A DNA stretch of 64,000 bases, from assembly GCA_900541575.1 (NCBI GenBank), contig UQKO01000007.1, positions 1 through 64,000 of the forward strand. The letters are read 5' to 3'. The notes beneath the pieces are model-generated. The model had not been told where the DNA came from. It saw only the letters and a program-made list of their open reading frames with translations, and made no database searches. Source of the DNA: an uncultured Prevotella sp. Its GTDB lineage: Bacteria; Bacteroidota; Bacteroidia; Bacteroidales; Bacteroidaceae. The position numbers and the translations under genes were made by a program. Shown in pieces: positions 53,629 through 63,954 of this stretch (positions within the stretch are counted from its first letter, which is position 1; the number at the start of each line of letters is the position of its first letter).

Positions 53629-54597
53629 ATGATTAGAATAGGAATCATCGGCGGAGCAGGCTACACTGCTGGAGAGCTTTGTCGCATCTTGCTCAACCAT
53701 CCCGAAGCCGAAATCGTGTTCATTAACAGCGAAAGCAATGCGGGCAATCTGCTCACCGATGTACACGAGGGACTTTATGGCGAGACTGACCTCCGATTCA
53801 CCGACCAGCTACCTTTCGACCAAGTAGACGTGGTGTTCTTCTGTTTCGGACACGGCAAAAGCACAAAATTCCTCGCCGAACATTATATACCCGCCGATGT
53901 GCGCATTATCGACCTTGCACAAGATTTCCGCTTGGAAGCCGAGGACAACGACTATGTGTATGGTCTGCCAGAACTCAATCGTTCGAAAATTCAAAATTCA
54001 CTCCACGTGGCCAACCCCGGATGCTTTGCCACCTGTCTGCAACTCGGCCTATTGCCTCTAGCCGAAGCGGGGCTATTGCATTCCGACATTGCGATTAATG
54101 CCATCACGGGCTCTACAGGAGCGGGGGTGAAGCCTGGTGCCACCACCCATTTCTCTTGGCGCACAGGCAACATGAGCATCTACAAAGCTTTTGAGCACCA
54201 ACACGTGCCAGAAATCAAGCAGTCGCTCCGCCAACTTCAACCATCGTTTCAGAGTGAGCTTGACTTTATTCCCTATCGTGGCGACTTCCCTCGCGGCATT
54301 TTTGCCACAGAGGTAGTAGAGTGTGATACCCCCATTGAGGAGATCGAGAGCTACTATCGCGACTTCTATAGCGAAGCCCCCTTTACCCATTACGTGGAAC
54401 GCCCCATCGACTTGAAGCAAGTGGTCAATACCAACAAATGTCTTATCCATGCCGAATGCCATCGCGACAAGCTTCTAGTGACTTCTTGCATTGACAATCT
54501 GCTTAAAGGCGCTTCGGGACAGGCTGTTCAAAACATGAACCTTATGTTTGGACTCGAAGAGACAACGGGACTACGCTTGAAGCCTGTTGCTTTCTAA
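53629..54597 (+). CDS. argC: N-acetyl(or succinyl)-gamma-glutamyl-phosphate reductase
   Basis: A 322-residue NADPH-dependent dehydrogenase. The N-terminal dinucleotide-binding loop is IIGGAGYTAGEL; the active Cys is in VANPGCFATC. It is short-form ArgC of full length. It follows argG by 108 bases that include a repeat. Confidence 0.94.
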   Translation: MIRIGIIGGAGYTAGELCRILLNHPEAEIVFINSESNAGNLLTDVHEGLYGETDLRFTDQLPFDQVDVVFFCFGHGKSTKFLAEHYIPADVRIIDLAQDFRLEAEDNDYVYGLPELNRSKIQNSLHVANPGCFATCLQLGLLPLAEAGLLHSDIAINAITGSTGAGVKPGATTHFSWRTGNMSIYKAFEHQHVPEIKQSLRQLQPSFQSELDFIPYRGDFPRGIFATEVVECDTPIEEIESYYRDFYSEAPFTHYVERPIDLKQVVNTNKCLIHAECHRDKLLVTSCIDNLLKGASGQAVQNMNLMFGLEETTGLRLKPVAF

Positions 54598-54806
54598 ATT
54601 GACCATACATATAAGAGGCATAAGGTGGTGGAAATTACCCTAAACTTTTGAAGACATGTATTGACTAGACATGTGCATTAGGCTTATCTCTACTTCTTTT
54701 CCCCTTCATTCATGGTCGAGCCACTATATTTATCATCACTTACGGACATTACCTTCGCCTACTTCCTTTGCTATCAAGGAGAAGGTTCTCATTTAAAATT
54801 TCATTG

Positions 54807-55943
54807 ATGCATTTATTCCCGGTATATCCTTTATTTGATATTAACATAGTACGCGGCAAAGGTTGCCACGTGTGGGACGACAAAGGCCAAGAATACCTAG
54901 ACCTCTATGGTGGCCATGCTGTTATCAGCATTGGTCATTGCCATCCCCACTATGTAGAGATGCTCACTCACCAACTTCAAACGCTCGGATTCTACTCCAA
55001 CTCCGTAATAAACCGTCTGCAAGAGCAACTCGCCACTCGTCTCGGTAAGGCTTGTGGCTACGACGACTATCAGCTATTTCTCATCAACTCTGGAGCCGAA
55101 GCCAATGAGAATGCGCTCAAGCTAGCTTCCTTCCATACTGGCCGCAAGCGCGTGCTCGCAGTAGGCAAGGCTTTCCACGGACGCACTTCGTTGGCAGTAG
55201 AAGCCACCGACAATCCTAAGATTGTAGCCCCCATCAATGCGAACGGCCATGTAACGTTCCTTCCTCTTAACGATATAGAAGCTTTCAGCCAAGAGCTTCG
55301 CAAGGGGGATGTGTCGGCTGTGATTATTGAATGTATACAGGGCGTAGGCGGCATTCGCATGGCCACTCCCGATTTTATGCAAGGCTTACGCAAGGTGTGC
55401 GACGAGACAGGCACCGTGCTTATCTGCGATGAAATTCAGTGTGGTTATGGCCGCAGCGGCAAGTTCTTCGCCCATCAGCACCTAGGCATTCGCCCCGACA
55501 TTATCACCTGTGCCAAAGGAATTGGCAATGGATTCCCTATGGGTGCCGTGCTAATCTCGCCGAAGTTTGAAGCCACCTATGGTATGCTCGGCACCACTTT
55601 CGGAGGCAATCACTTGGCTTGCACCGCAGCGCTCGCCGTGCTCGATGTGATAGAACAGGAACACCTTGTAGAGAATGCAGCTCGCGTGGGCGACTACCTA
55701 CTGACAGAGTTAAAGAAGCTACAGCAATCGAATCCACACATCACAGATGTACGCGGCCGTGGCCTCATGATTGGCGTAGAGTTCGATCAACCTATCAAGG
55801 ACTTCCGCACACGACTTGTCACAGAAAAGCACATGTTCACTGGCGCTGCTTCCACCAACATTCTGCGCCTTCTGCCGCCCCTGAGCCTGAGTTTGGACGA
55901 AGCACGCGAAGCTATACAACGCATTGCTGAACTGAAGTTTTAA
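54807..55943 (+). CDS. argD: Acetyl(or succinyl)ornithine aminotransferase
   Basis: A 378-residue class III PLP aminotransferase. Key motifs: ICDEIQCGYGRSGKFFAHQ and the PLP Lys in TCAKGIGNGFPMGAV. I chose ATG 54807 (MHLFPVYPLFDINIVRGKG) over 54768, as family members start at this point. It follows argC by 209 bases. argB and the carbamoyltransferase gene are not in the window. Confidence 0.92.
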   Translation: MHLFPVYPLFDINIVRGKGCHVWDDKGQEYLDLYGGHAVISIGHCHPHYVEMLTHQLQTLGFYSNSVINRLQEQLATRLGKACGYDDYQLFLINSGAEANENALKLASFHTGRKRVLAVGKAFHGRTSLAVEATDNPKIVAPINANGHVTFLPLNDIEAFSQELRKGDVSAVIIECIQGVGGIRMATPDFMQGLRKVCDETGTVLICDEIQCGYGRSGKFFAHQHLGIRPDIITCAKGIGNGFPMGAVLISPKFEATYGMLGTTFGGNHLACTAALAVLDVIEQEHLVENAARVGDYLLTELKKLQQSNPHITDVRGRGLMIGVEFDQPIKDFRTRLVTEKHMFTGAASTNILRLLPPLSLSLDEAREAIQRIAELKF

Positions 55944-55970
55944 AACAAATCTTTTTATATAAACAACACT

Positions 55971-56005
55971 GAGCGTAGGGATAATGCATTTTTACCCCTA
56001 CGCTC
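55971..56005. terminator. Hairpin after argD
   Basis: GAGCGTAGGG (55971-55980) pairs with CCCTACGCTC (55996-56005) around a 15-base loop. There is no T-run after it, so termination is not certain. Confidence 0.45.
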
Positions 56006-56028
56006 TGTGTACTTGACATCGCACAACT

Positions 56029-56763
56029 ATGGAAGAAGACAAGAAACCTCTATCTGAATCTGTAGAGCAACCTCAAAAACACGACTCTGCTCCTGCGACC
56101 CCCTCTTCGCTACAAGATACGTCCTCTGCCGAACAAACAGCAGAAGACGATTTAGCCCCTACGAAACAAGCGCCCGTGCAAGCATCAACTCTCAGCGAGC
56201 GCCCACCCAAACGCAGCAAGAGCCGCACTACAAACATTCCTCCTTTGATGCCCGAGGGGTATGCCTACGAACGTGAGCCTCAGCAACCGCTACGCTCATC
56301 CACTGATCCCCTGTCTCCTACTACGCCCTCTGCTTCGGAACCTCAGCCCAAGCGGAGCAAACGTTTCACACATCCTAAGGGAAAGGTCACGCACACGCGC
56401 CATATATCTATACCCTTCAAGCGCATTGGCAAATGGTTGGGTATCATTGTGGCAATCTTCGTGGTAGCAAGTGCCGCATACTTAGGCTTCGACCGTTGGA
56501 AGCATCAACCTATTGAACCTGCTAACATAGCGCCCATGGCAGCTGACTCCGATACCATCACGCCTCTTCCCACACAGCCCGATACCGCAGAGCTCAACCG
56601 CTTGCGCGAAGACAGCATCCGCAGAGAAGATAGCATCCGCCACGCTAACTGGATTTATTGGAAGCGCAAAAGGCAAGCACAAAAGGCGGCTGAAGAAGCA
56701 GCTCAACAAGAAGAAGCCAATCATACTGCTACACAAGAACACATCGACAGCACCGCGCACTAA
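56029..56763 (+). CDS. Single-pass membrane protein of unknown function
   Basis: A 244-residue protein with one helix (WLGIIVAIFVVASAAYLGF, about residues 144-162). The long N-terminus is Pro/Ser/Glu-rich, with basic clusters (PPKRSKSRTTN, PKRSKRF), and appears unstructured. The C-terminal part has a duplicated RREDSIRH-like stretch followed by a basic and Ala/Glu-rich helix. No recognised domain. It could be a divisome- or envelope-linked anchor, but this is conjecture. It is alone in its transcript. Confidence 0.6.
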   Translation: MEEDKKPLSESVEQPQKHDSAPATPSSLQDTSSAEQTAEDDLAPTKQAPVQASTLSERPPKRSKSRTTNIPPLMPEGYAYEREPQQPLRSSTDPLSPTTPSASEPQPKRSKRFTHPKGKVTHTRHISIPFKRIGKWLGIIVAIFVVASAAYLGFDRWKHQPIEPANIAPMAADSDTITPLPTQPDTAELNRLREDSIRREDSIRHANWIYWKRKRQAQKAAEEAAQQEEANHTATQEHIDSTAH

Positions 56764-56859
56764 CACGCTCGGAATCGAGAGCTGAAAACAATAAGTCGTA
56801 CTTGATTATATCCAGACAAGAGTGAATACTTTTGCCTTCTCTTCAAGCAAGACAAAAAG

Positions 56860-56910
56860 AGTAGGAAGCATTACCTCAGTTTTTTTTATCTGAAAGTAAT
56901 ACTTCCTACT
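56860..56910. terminator. Bidirectional terminator
   Basis: AGTAGGAAGCATTAC (56860-56874) pairs with GTAATACTTCCTACT (56896-56910), with one mismatch. The minus-strand side is followed by CTTTTTGTC. It separates the convergent membrane-protein and WYL genes. Confidence 0.75.
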
Positions 56911-56927
56911 TCTTATTTTATTGCTTT

Positions 56928-57854
56928 TTATTGTTTCTTCACCCGCAAGTTGAAATCCCTTGAGGCCATCTTCTCCAAACGAAGTTTGATATAGGTGGCA
57001 AAGTCAGGAGAGTCTACAATTTCTATTTCATCGTATAATCCCAATACGAATCGACCTATACCGATGTAACTGCACACCTCTGTGTCGAATCGGTGACGCC
57101 CATCCTTTGTGGGCGATAGCTGTCGCTGAGAGTCTGGATATTCCTCGAGAAGCAGGCTTGTGGCCAACTGGCTCAAGAGCAAACTCACGGATTTACGTTG
57201 TTCTCCGTTAAAGCCAAAGAGATCGCTAAAGAAGGGCACGTGATTCACCTCGTGCGTCCAAAGCAAATCTAGTGGCTCAACACATTCGATACGACTCACC
57301 TTAAACGTTTTGTTCGTATTGGTGGAAAGCTCGTAGCAGCGCACCTCCGTGTTTTCGTTGACAAACATATAGGGCTCTACAATGCGATTGCTCACGGTTT
57401 TGCTTGAACCCGAGCGATAATTGCGCAATACAGCTACACGCTGCTCCCGTATGCATTGAAAGAGCGTGCTGATATTCTGCGCCAACGAATTGTCTACGCC
57501 ATGCTTAGCCAACACATCTGTGCTATAAAGGTTTGACAACTTCTCGCGTAAGTGACGCACCTGCACAGAGTTGTTATATACGGAGTTGAGTACCTGACTA
57601 ATTGTGAGTGCCTCGTCTTCAGAGAACTGTATGCCTGATGCTATCTCGCGAAAAAAAGGCGATGTATGGTCGATACGATACTTCGTTCCTTCCTTCTTTA
57701 TAATGAATCCAAGATTCTTGAAAGCGTCAACATAACGGTAGATGGAGCGGCGACTCATGCCTAGACGCTGTCCGATTTCTTCAACTGAAAGAGTGCGATT
57801 TTGAGTAAGCAGAACCATCAGCCGGAGCTGACGGCCTAATTTTTCAAGTTCCAT
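56928..57854 (-). CDS. HTH/WYL-domain transcriptional regulator
   Basis: A 308-residue regulator. An HTH_11 winged helix occupies about residues 1-65 (LSVEEIGQRLGMSRRSIYRY), followed by a WYL domain near 140-230 that may bind a ligand or nucleic acid. It lies beside the alpha-2-macroglobulin gene but divergent from it. Target genes unknown. Confidence 0.85.
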   Translation of the reverse strand: MELEKLGRQLRLMVLLTQNRTLSVEEIGQRLGMSRRSIYRYVDAFKNLGFIIKKEGTKYRIDHTSPFFREIASGIQFSEDEALTISQVLNSVYNNSVQVRHLREKLSNLYSTDVLAKHGVDNSLAQNISTLFQCIREQRVAVLRNYRSGSSKTVSNRIVEPYMFVNENTEVRCYELSTNTNKTFKVSRIECVEPLDLLWTHEVNHVPFFSDLFGFNGEQRKSVSLLLSQLATSLLLEEYPDSQRQLSPTKDGRHRFDTEVCSYIGIGRFVLGLYDEIEIVDSPDFATYIKLRLEKMASRDFNLRVKKQ

Positions 57855-57899
57855 TGCTAAGTAATCTCAATCTATTTCATGCTTCAAGTTATCAAGGAG

Positions 57900-57930
57900 C
57901 AAAGATAATGCAAGGCAAGCGCAATACAAA
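57900..57930 (-). promoter_or_regulatory. Promoter of the WYL regulator gene
   Basis: On the minus strand TTTG (57930-57927), a 19-base spacer and TATCTTTG (57907-57900) match the consensus. The leader would be about 40 nt. The rest of the 448-base gap to 58303 holds no gene that I can support. Confidence 0.65.
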
Positions 57931-58302
57931 GAAAAAGTGTAAAAATCTTCTTTCTTTTACCATAACCGCGCAAAAAGTTTTTCTATTTTGGACATAAAGT
58001 GTCATACGTTTCACTAAGCAACTATTAGTCGTTTAAATTCTTAAAAAACGCAAGGAAGCAAAAAATCCTTCACGAGAGCATTGTGCGAAAAAGCGGAAAA
58101 GCGTAATTTAGCTCATCGAATAGCACTAATACACGTACGAAATGCACTTTTTTTGATGAACGTTGGCCAAGATGGGACGCATAGAATATCTATTATATAA
58201 ATCCATGAAGTCATTTAGACTTTTCGCTAAATCCGTCTAGACAAAGCCGCGACGTCCTAAAAAGCATTTGTCAAGGAAACGCATTCTTACTCCATCATAC
58301 CT

Positions 58303-61300
58303 ATGAAACGAATCATGTCACTACTTACATCCTTAGCCCTTGCTGCGTCTTCCTCAGCGCAGAGCTACGAACAATTATGGAAGCAAGTCGAAGCCCAAAA
58401 TGAGCGCGACCTGCCACAATCAGCTCTACAAAGCGTAGAACAAATCTTAGCGAAAGCCACAAACGAGCAGAATTCAGTTCAACAACTGCGTGCTACCCTA
58501 ATGAAATATCTCTTTGAGGAAGAGATATCGCCCGATTCAGCCCAGCTTTACTTGCAGCAAATAGAGAAAAGTATCGCGCAAGAAGAGCGTCCCGCGGTAA
58601 AGGCTCTTTGGCATACGGCCTTGGCGCAATGTATTTTGGCGCAGAGTGAGAATGGAGGCTATTATGAAGATAAATCGTTGACCTACGAAGCCACCCAGAA
58701 GAAAGCTCGAGTCCACTTCGAAGCAGCTCTATCCGACCTCGATGTCTTAGCTCAAGCCCATACAAAAGATTTCCTTCCCTTATTCAATGAAAGACCTGAC
58801 AGCCGCTATTTTTCCGACGACTTGCTCCACATCGTTTGGCGCTCGTATGCCGAAACGTCTCTGCTCACACGTGAGGAGAAAGTTGCTTGGCTTTCACAAC
58901 TGGCCGCCTACTACACCGAGCATCATGAGCCCAACGCCGCACTACTGCTTCAGCTTGACCATGCAGAACTTCTTCACGGCCAAAGCAAAGTGAATATGCC
59001 CCTCGAAGAGAATGCTTTTTACCAAGAACTGTCTTCCTTAGCACGCGACAACGAAATGCTGGAAGCCAACGTAGAAATCTACAAACGCCTTGTACGCCTC
59101 TATAATGCTTACGACCACGATGCACCATATGCGCAACACAACACAAAGTTGCTCTACGATGCAGCACAACACGGTGTGAATCTATATAAGAAAGGAACGG
59201 TGGCCAACGAGTTACGCCTCTTTCTTTCTACGATGTCTGCTCCCGCAGCACGTATGGGCATGATACCACAGACGAGCTATCCTAAAGCAGAGATAAAACT
59301 CACCGTCAGTCTGCGCCACACTCGAAAAGCTGAGTTGCGCTTTACACCCATTGCAGCTAACGATGTAGAATTTCACAACGAGATGCAAACCTCCGACGAG
59401 GAAAAACTCATTGTTCGCCATGCGAAGGAATCCACTTCTTACGAAACAAAGAATCTCCACACCGATGCACCTGTGTATGCTTGGACCGAGCAAGAGGCAA
59501 AGGTATCTCTGCCAAGCCGTCCTGGCGTGTATGCAGCGACACTTTATGTTGACGGCCAACGCATTGACTCACGCATCATGCGCATTAGTCGTGTGAGCGT
59601 GATGAAATTTGCCACTCCTGGTGGACACAATCGCCTTATTGTGGTAGATAGTGAGAGCGGTAAACCTCTACCTAGAGCCATCGTTACAGCCCTCACCTAC
59701 GACAAAAATGGAAAAATGCGACAACTTTCACGCTACACAGCTGATGAGGAAGGACAGATGACAATTATCGAATCAAGCAGAAGCTATCAATCTGTAAGAT
59801 ACCTCGCAACGACTAACAACGATGGAGCATCGGAGCTTTTCACACTAGACAATCTGCGTTATTATAAGCAAAAGGACGAAAAAGCAACTACTTCCGTACA
59901 ACTCTTCTCCGACCGCGGCATTTATCGTCCTGGACAGAAAGTGGAATTCTCGGGAGTGGTATTTACTCGCATGGCCGACGAGTATCATACAGAGCAAGGG
60001 AAGAAAATGAAGGTAATGCTGCGCAATGTTAATAACAAAATAGTTGATTCACTCAACGTTTGCTCTGACGACTTTGGCACCTTCAGCGGTGAATTTAATC
60101 TCCCCGCAGCATGTCTGCCTGGCCGCTTCGTACTAGAAGTTAAAGCCAAGAGTCTGCGTGGCAACACTTCTTTCCAGGTAGAAGAGTACAAGCGCCCCAC
60201 ATTCATCGCCACAACCAATCCATTAAAGGGTAGTTATGCCCTAGGCGACAGCGTACAAGTGGAAGGTCAAGCCAAAACTTATAGCGGGTTGCCCGTACCA
60301 CGCGCCGAAGTGAAATATGAAGTAAAGCGCATATCATGGTTTTTCCGCAGCAACAATGAAGACATTGAGGCGCAGGAAGGCATCGCTCATACCGATGAGA
60401 ATGGACAATTCCATCTGCCCGTACTCCTAGCGCGCAGCTACGATGATGAACAGCCCGACCGATTCGACCGTTTCACCTATATCGTAAATTATACCATCAC
60501 GGCAGAGAATGGCGAAACCATCCAAGGATCCACCTCAATAGGCGTGGCCACGCATCCTTCGTGGCTCGAACTGAACGTTCCCCAACACATTTACCGCAAA
60601 GAAGACCGTATGCTTCCCACTTTCCAAATTCGCCAACTCAATGCAGCAGGGCAAAATATCGAAGCCACGGGCAAATACGCCCTCATGCTCAATGGCCGCG
60701 AAATGGATCATGGATCATTCCACACGGGGCAATCTTTTACCCCCGAAGCACTCGCCACATTGCCCTCTGGCCGCTACACGCTCAGAGCCGAAGTAGAGGG
60801 AGTAACTGCAGACACGGCACAGATACTTATCTTCTCCGATACCGACACGAAAAGCCCAGACCACGACGTCCCCTTCTTCTTCTACGCCGATAAAAATGCC
60901 AATGATACAGAAGTCACAGCCCTTATAGGCTCGCCACTTCAAGAAGCCATAGTCTACTATGATGTGGTATGCGGCGATAGCATTGTCGAGAGCCGACGCG
61001 TTGTGCTCAACAATCAGCTCGAACGCTTCACGCTAACATATAAAGATGCCTATGGCGATGGTGCTACAGCCTTTATAGCCATGATGCGTAACGGACAACT
61101 TTATACCGAGAACTTTAGTGTAAAGAAACCCGAACCCGACAAACACTTACTCCTAGAATGGAGCAGTTTCCGCTCACGCCTCACTCCCGGTCAGCAGGAG
61201 GAATGGCGCGTCAAGGTGGTTCATCCCGACGGATCACCCGCCAATGCTCAACTCATGGCTTGCCTCTACGATGCCTCGCTCGATGCTTTCGTCAAGCACG

Positions 61301-63954
61301 ATTGGGGAAGATTCAATGTATTCTTCCGTCGAACGCTACCCAACGCATGGTGGCAAACGAACGTCAATTCCTACCGCTTTACCATCAGCGGCACTGGAAA
61401 ATATCAACGTTACACCTTCCGTTCGCTCAACTTCTCTGCATGGGACAACCGCTTTTTCAGCTACTATACCCCTTTCACCGATGGCATCTGCTACGAAATG
61501 GCGCCTTTGGGAGCAGCCCCCGAACCAGCCTCTGTCAGTCCGCGCAAGCGAATGAGACTCATGGCCTCGCGTGCCAACGATCTTTCCAAAGATGACTTTG
61601 TGGAAATGTCAACCATGAAGAAGGAATCGTCCTTCGCCGATGCGGGCAATGCAAATTCCAGTGTTCCCATGCAAGGCGTCACGCCACGTACCAACTTCGC
61701 CGAGACAGCATTTTTTCGCCCCGCCCTCCGCACCAACGCGCAAGGTGAAGTGAACATTACCTTCACCTTGCCTGAAAGCATGACGCAGTGGAACTTCACC
61801 GCCTTGGCTCACGACCACGAGATGCGTCAAGGACGTCTCGACACCACAGTCGTGGCACAAAAGGACTTTATGGTAGAACCTGCTCTGCCACGTTTCTTGC
61901 GCCAAGGCGACGTGACGGATTTGCCCGTCAAGGTGACCAATCTAACGAGAAAGAACGTCAAGGCAACCCTTGAACTTTCGCTCACCAATGCCGAAAGTGG
62001 AAAGAATTGCTACACACACCTACAAGAGGTTGCACTTCAGCCAGGCGAGACACGCGTGTATACCTTTCCCTACCAGTCAAAAAACGATGAAGGCGTACTC
62101 GTATGCCGCACGGTAGCACATGGCTCAGGATTCTCGGATGGAGAGGAACATTACCTACCTGTCTACAACACAGACGTAGAAGTAATACGCTCTCTTCCGT
62201 TCAGCATGATTCAAGAAGGAACACTAACGCTCCGTACAGACACTCTTTTCAATACGAAGGAGGCACACCACCGTGCACTCAGCATAGAACTTTCGTCCAA
62301 TCCCACATGGTATGCTGTCACAGCGCTTCCCTCCTTAGCAGGTACACCTGATATCCATTGTTCCATCGATTGGGCAACACGCCTTTACGCCTTGACTTTG
62401 GGCCAATACGTAGTCAAGCAAAATCCAGAGATTCGACAACTTGCCACCAGCAAGCAGGAACTCAATGCTCTCAGCCGCTTGCAACTGCAAGGACTGACAG
62501 ATGCTACTCCATGGCTCCGACAGGCCGAATCGCAGCAGCAACAAGCAAATTCCTTATCTCAAATTTTCGACGAAGACATGGCTGCCGCCCATCTGCATAC
62601 CGCTCTAGACAAACTTCGTACACTTCAAACAACAGATGGTAGTTTCTGTTGGTATCCCGGCATGCAGGGCAACGCTTATGTTACGCTCGAAGTGGCCACA
62701 CTTCTAGCCCGCATCGAAAAGTTGACAGGCTACACGGGAGCTCACCCACTTCTCTCTCGTTCCTACGGCTACATGCAGCAATGGGCAGCCAAGGAAGTGG
62801 CTGAGATGAAACGCGAAGAGACGAAAGCCAAACGTCAGTTCACGCCCTCTGAATCTCAACTCCGCTACTTATATCTGCGTTGTCTCATGGATAGTCGTCC
62901 CGATGCCAATGCCACGTTCTTGATTGACCGCGCTGCCAAGATGCACAAAGAGTTGACCATGTTTGGCCGTGCTCTCACATCCATTATTCTAGACAAGGCT
63001 GACCGCAAAGTAGAAGCACAGGAGGGCATGCAGAGCCTCATGGAGCACACCGTGTCGAAGCCACAGATGGGTCGTTACTTCGACACCTATCGTGCGCTTT
63101 CAGCCTACGATTCTTACCGTATACCCACGCAGTGTGCCGCCATTGAAGCCTTGCGCCACTTCAATCAGTCGGCTTCGGCCGATGAGATGCGTCTATGGCT
63201 TTTACAAGCTAAACGCACGCAAATGTGGGAATCGAAGCGAGCTTCGGCCGAGGCCATCTTTGCTTTACTTTCCGACACAACGTTGGTAGCGAATGACGTG
63301 CAACCACTCAGCAATCATGCACCTCTATACTACACACTTCTATGCGGAGAACGCATCGTGGGGCTCAACGCGCGTTCGCAAACGCAGACTCCCACCACCG
63401 CAGGTTATTTCAAGCAGACCTTCACCGATGCCAATGCGCTCAAAGCCGATGCCGTAAAGTTCACCAAACAGACAAAGGGGCTCTCATGGGGAAGCATTTA
63501 TGCCTCGTACATGGCACCCGCTTCGAAAGTACAGACAGAGGGCAACGGACTTCAAATTCACCGTTGCTACGAAGTGAAGTGCGGCAGTGAGTGGAAACCT
63601 GTCAACGCAGACATAACGCTCAAGAAAGGCGACCGCATACGCCAGATATTCACACTCACGGCTGAACGCGACTTCGACTTTGTTCGCGTAAGTGCAGCCC
63701 GTCCAGCATGCCTTGAAACAGCCGCTCCGCTTTCGGGCTATTGCTGGAACAACGGCATGCCTGCCTACCGCGCCGTACACGATGCTTCCACCGATTACTT
63801 CATTGAACATCTTGCCAAAGGCACGCATACCTTCGCCGAAGAACTCTTCATCGACCGTAGCGGCACCTTTACCACTGGAATCACTGAAACGGAATGTGTC
63901 TATAGTCCCGAGTTTCGCGGCTCTGCGGCCGAAAGTACAATTCGCGTGCAATAG
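58303..63954 (+). CDS. Alpha-2-macroglobulin-family protein lacking the thioester motif
   Basis: An 1883-residue exported protein. Signal peptide MKRIMSLLTSLALAASSSAQ. After an N-terminal helical region (about 20-330) come macroglobulin domains, including MG2 with LFSDRGIYRPGQKVEF near residue 535, and an A2M domain at about 1131-1220 (AFFRPALRTNAQGEVNITFT; PALPRFLRQGDVTDLPVKVT). The place of the thioester reads C1353-S-I-D (DIHCSIDWATRLYAL) where active members have C-x-E-Q, so no thioester should form. The rest of the helical thioester domain is present. Bacterial A2Ms trap proteases in the envelope; without the thioester it would rely on non-covalent trapping. A penicillin-binding-protein gene, a frequent partner of bacterial A2Ms, could follow beyond the window edge. 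Confidence 0.88.
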   Translation: MKRIMSLLTSLALAASSSAQSYEQLWKQVEAQNERDLPQSALQSVEQILAKATNEQNSVQQLRATLMKYLFEEEISPDSAQLYLQQIEKSIAQEERPAVKALWHTALAQCILAQSENGGYYEDKSLTYEATQKKARVHFEAALSDLDVLAQAHTKDFLPLFNERPDSRYFSDDLLHIVWRSYAETSLLTREEKVAWLSQLAAYYTEHHEPNAALLLQLDHAELLHGQSKVNMPLEENAFYQELSSLARDNEMLEANVEIYKRLVRLYNAYDHDAPYAQHNTKLLYDAAQHGVNLYKKGTVANELRLFLSTMSAPAARMGMIPQTSYPKAEIKLTVSLRHTRKAELRFTPIAANDVEFHNEMQTSDEEKLIVRHAKESTSYETKNLHTDAPVYAWTEQEAKVSLPSRPGVYAATLYVDGQRIDSRIMRISRVSVMKFATPGGHNRLIVVDSESGKPLPRAIVTALTYDKNGKMRQLSRYTADEEGQMTIIESSRSYQSVRYLATTNNDGASELFTLDNLRYYKQKDEKATTSVQLFSDRGIYRPGQKVEFSGVVFTRMADEYHTEQGKKMKVMLRNVNNKIVDSLNVCSDDFGTFSGEFNLPAACLPGRFVLEVKAKSLRGNTSFQVEEYKRPTFIATTNPLKGSYALGDSVQVEGQAKTYSGLPVPRAEVKYEVKRISWFFRSNNEDIEAQEGIAHTDENGQFHLPVLLARSYDDEQPDRFDRFTYIVNYTITAENGETIQGSTSIGVATHPSWLELNVPQHIYRKEDRMLPTFQIRQLNAAGQNIEATGKYALMLNGREMDHGSFHTGQSFTPEALATLPSGRYTLRAEVEGVTADTAQILIFSDTDTKSPDHDVPFFFYADKNANDTEVTALIGSPLQEAIVYYDVVCGDSIVESRRVVLNNQLERFTLTYKDAYGDGATAFIAMMRNGQLYTENFSVKKPEPDKHLLLEWSSFRSRLTPGQQEEWRVKVVHPDGSPANAQLMACLYDASLDAFVKHDWGRFNVFFRRTLPNAWWQTNVNSYRFTISGTGKYQRYTFRSLNFSAWDNRFFSYYTPFTDGICYEMAPLGAAPEPASVSPRKRMRLMASRANDLSKDDFVEMSTMKKESSFADAGNANSSVPMQGVTPRTNFAETAFFRPALRTNAQGEVNITFTLPESMTQWNFTALAHDHEMRQGRLDTTVVAQKDFMVEPALPRFLRQGDVTDLPVKVTNLTRKNVKATLELSLTNAESGKNCYTHLQEVALQPGETRVYTFPYQSKNDEGVLVCRTVAHGSGFSDGEEHYLPVYNTDVEVIRSLPFSMIQEGTLTLRTDTLFNTKEAHHRALSIELSSNPTWYAVTALPSLAGTPDIHCSIDWATRLYALTLGQYVVKQNPEIRQLATSKQELNALSRLQLQGLTDATPWLRQAESQQQQANSLSQIFDEDMAAAHLHTALDKLRTLQTTDGSFCWYPGMQGNAYVTLEVATLLARIEKLTGYTGAHPLLSRSYGYMQQWAAKEVAEMKREETKAKRQFTPSESQLRYLYLRCLMDSRPDANATFLIDRAAKMHKELTMFGRALTSIILDKADRKVEAQEGMQSLMEHTVSKPQMGRYFDTYRALSAYDSYRIPTQCAAIEALRHFNQSASADEMRLWLLQAKRTQMWESKRASAEAIFALLSDTTLVANDVQPLSNHAPLYYTLLCGERIVGLNARSQTQTPTTAGYFKQTFTDANALKADAVKFTKQTKGLSWGSIYASYMAPASKVQTEGNGLQIHRCYEVKCGSEWKPVNADITLKKGDRIRQIFTLTAERDFDFVRVSAARPACLETAAPLSGYCWNNGMPAYRAVHDASTDYFIEHLAKGTHTFAEELFIDRSGTFTTGITETECVYSPEFRGSAAESTIRVQ

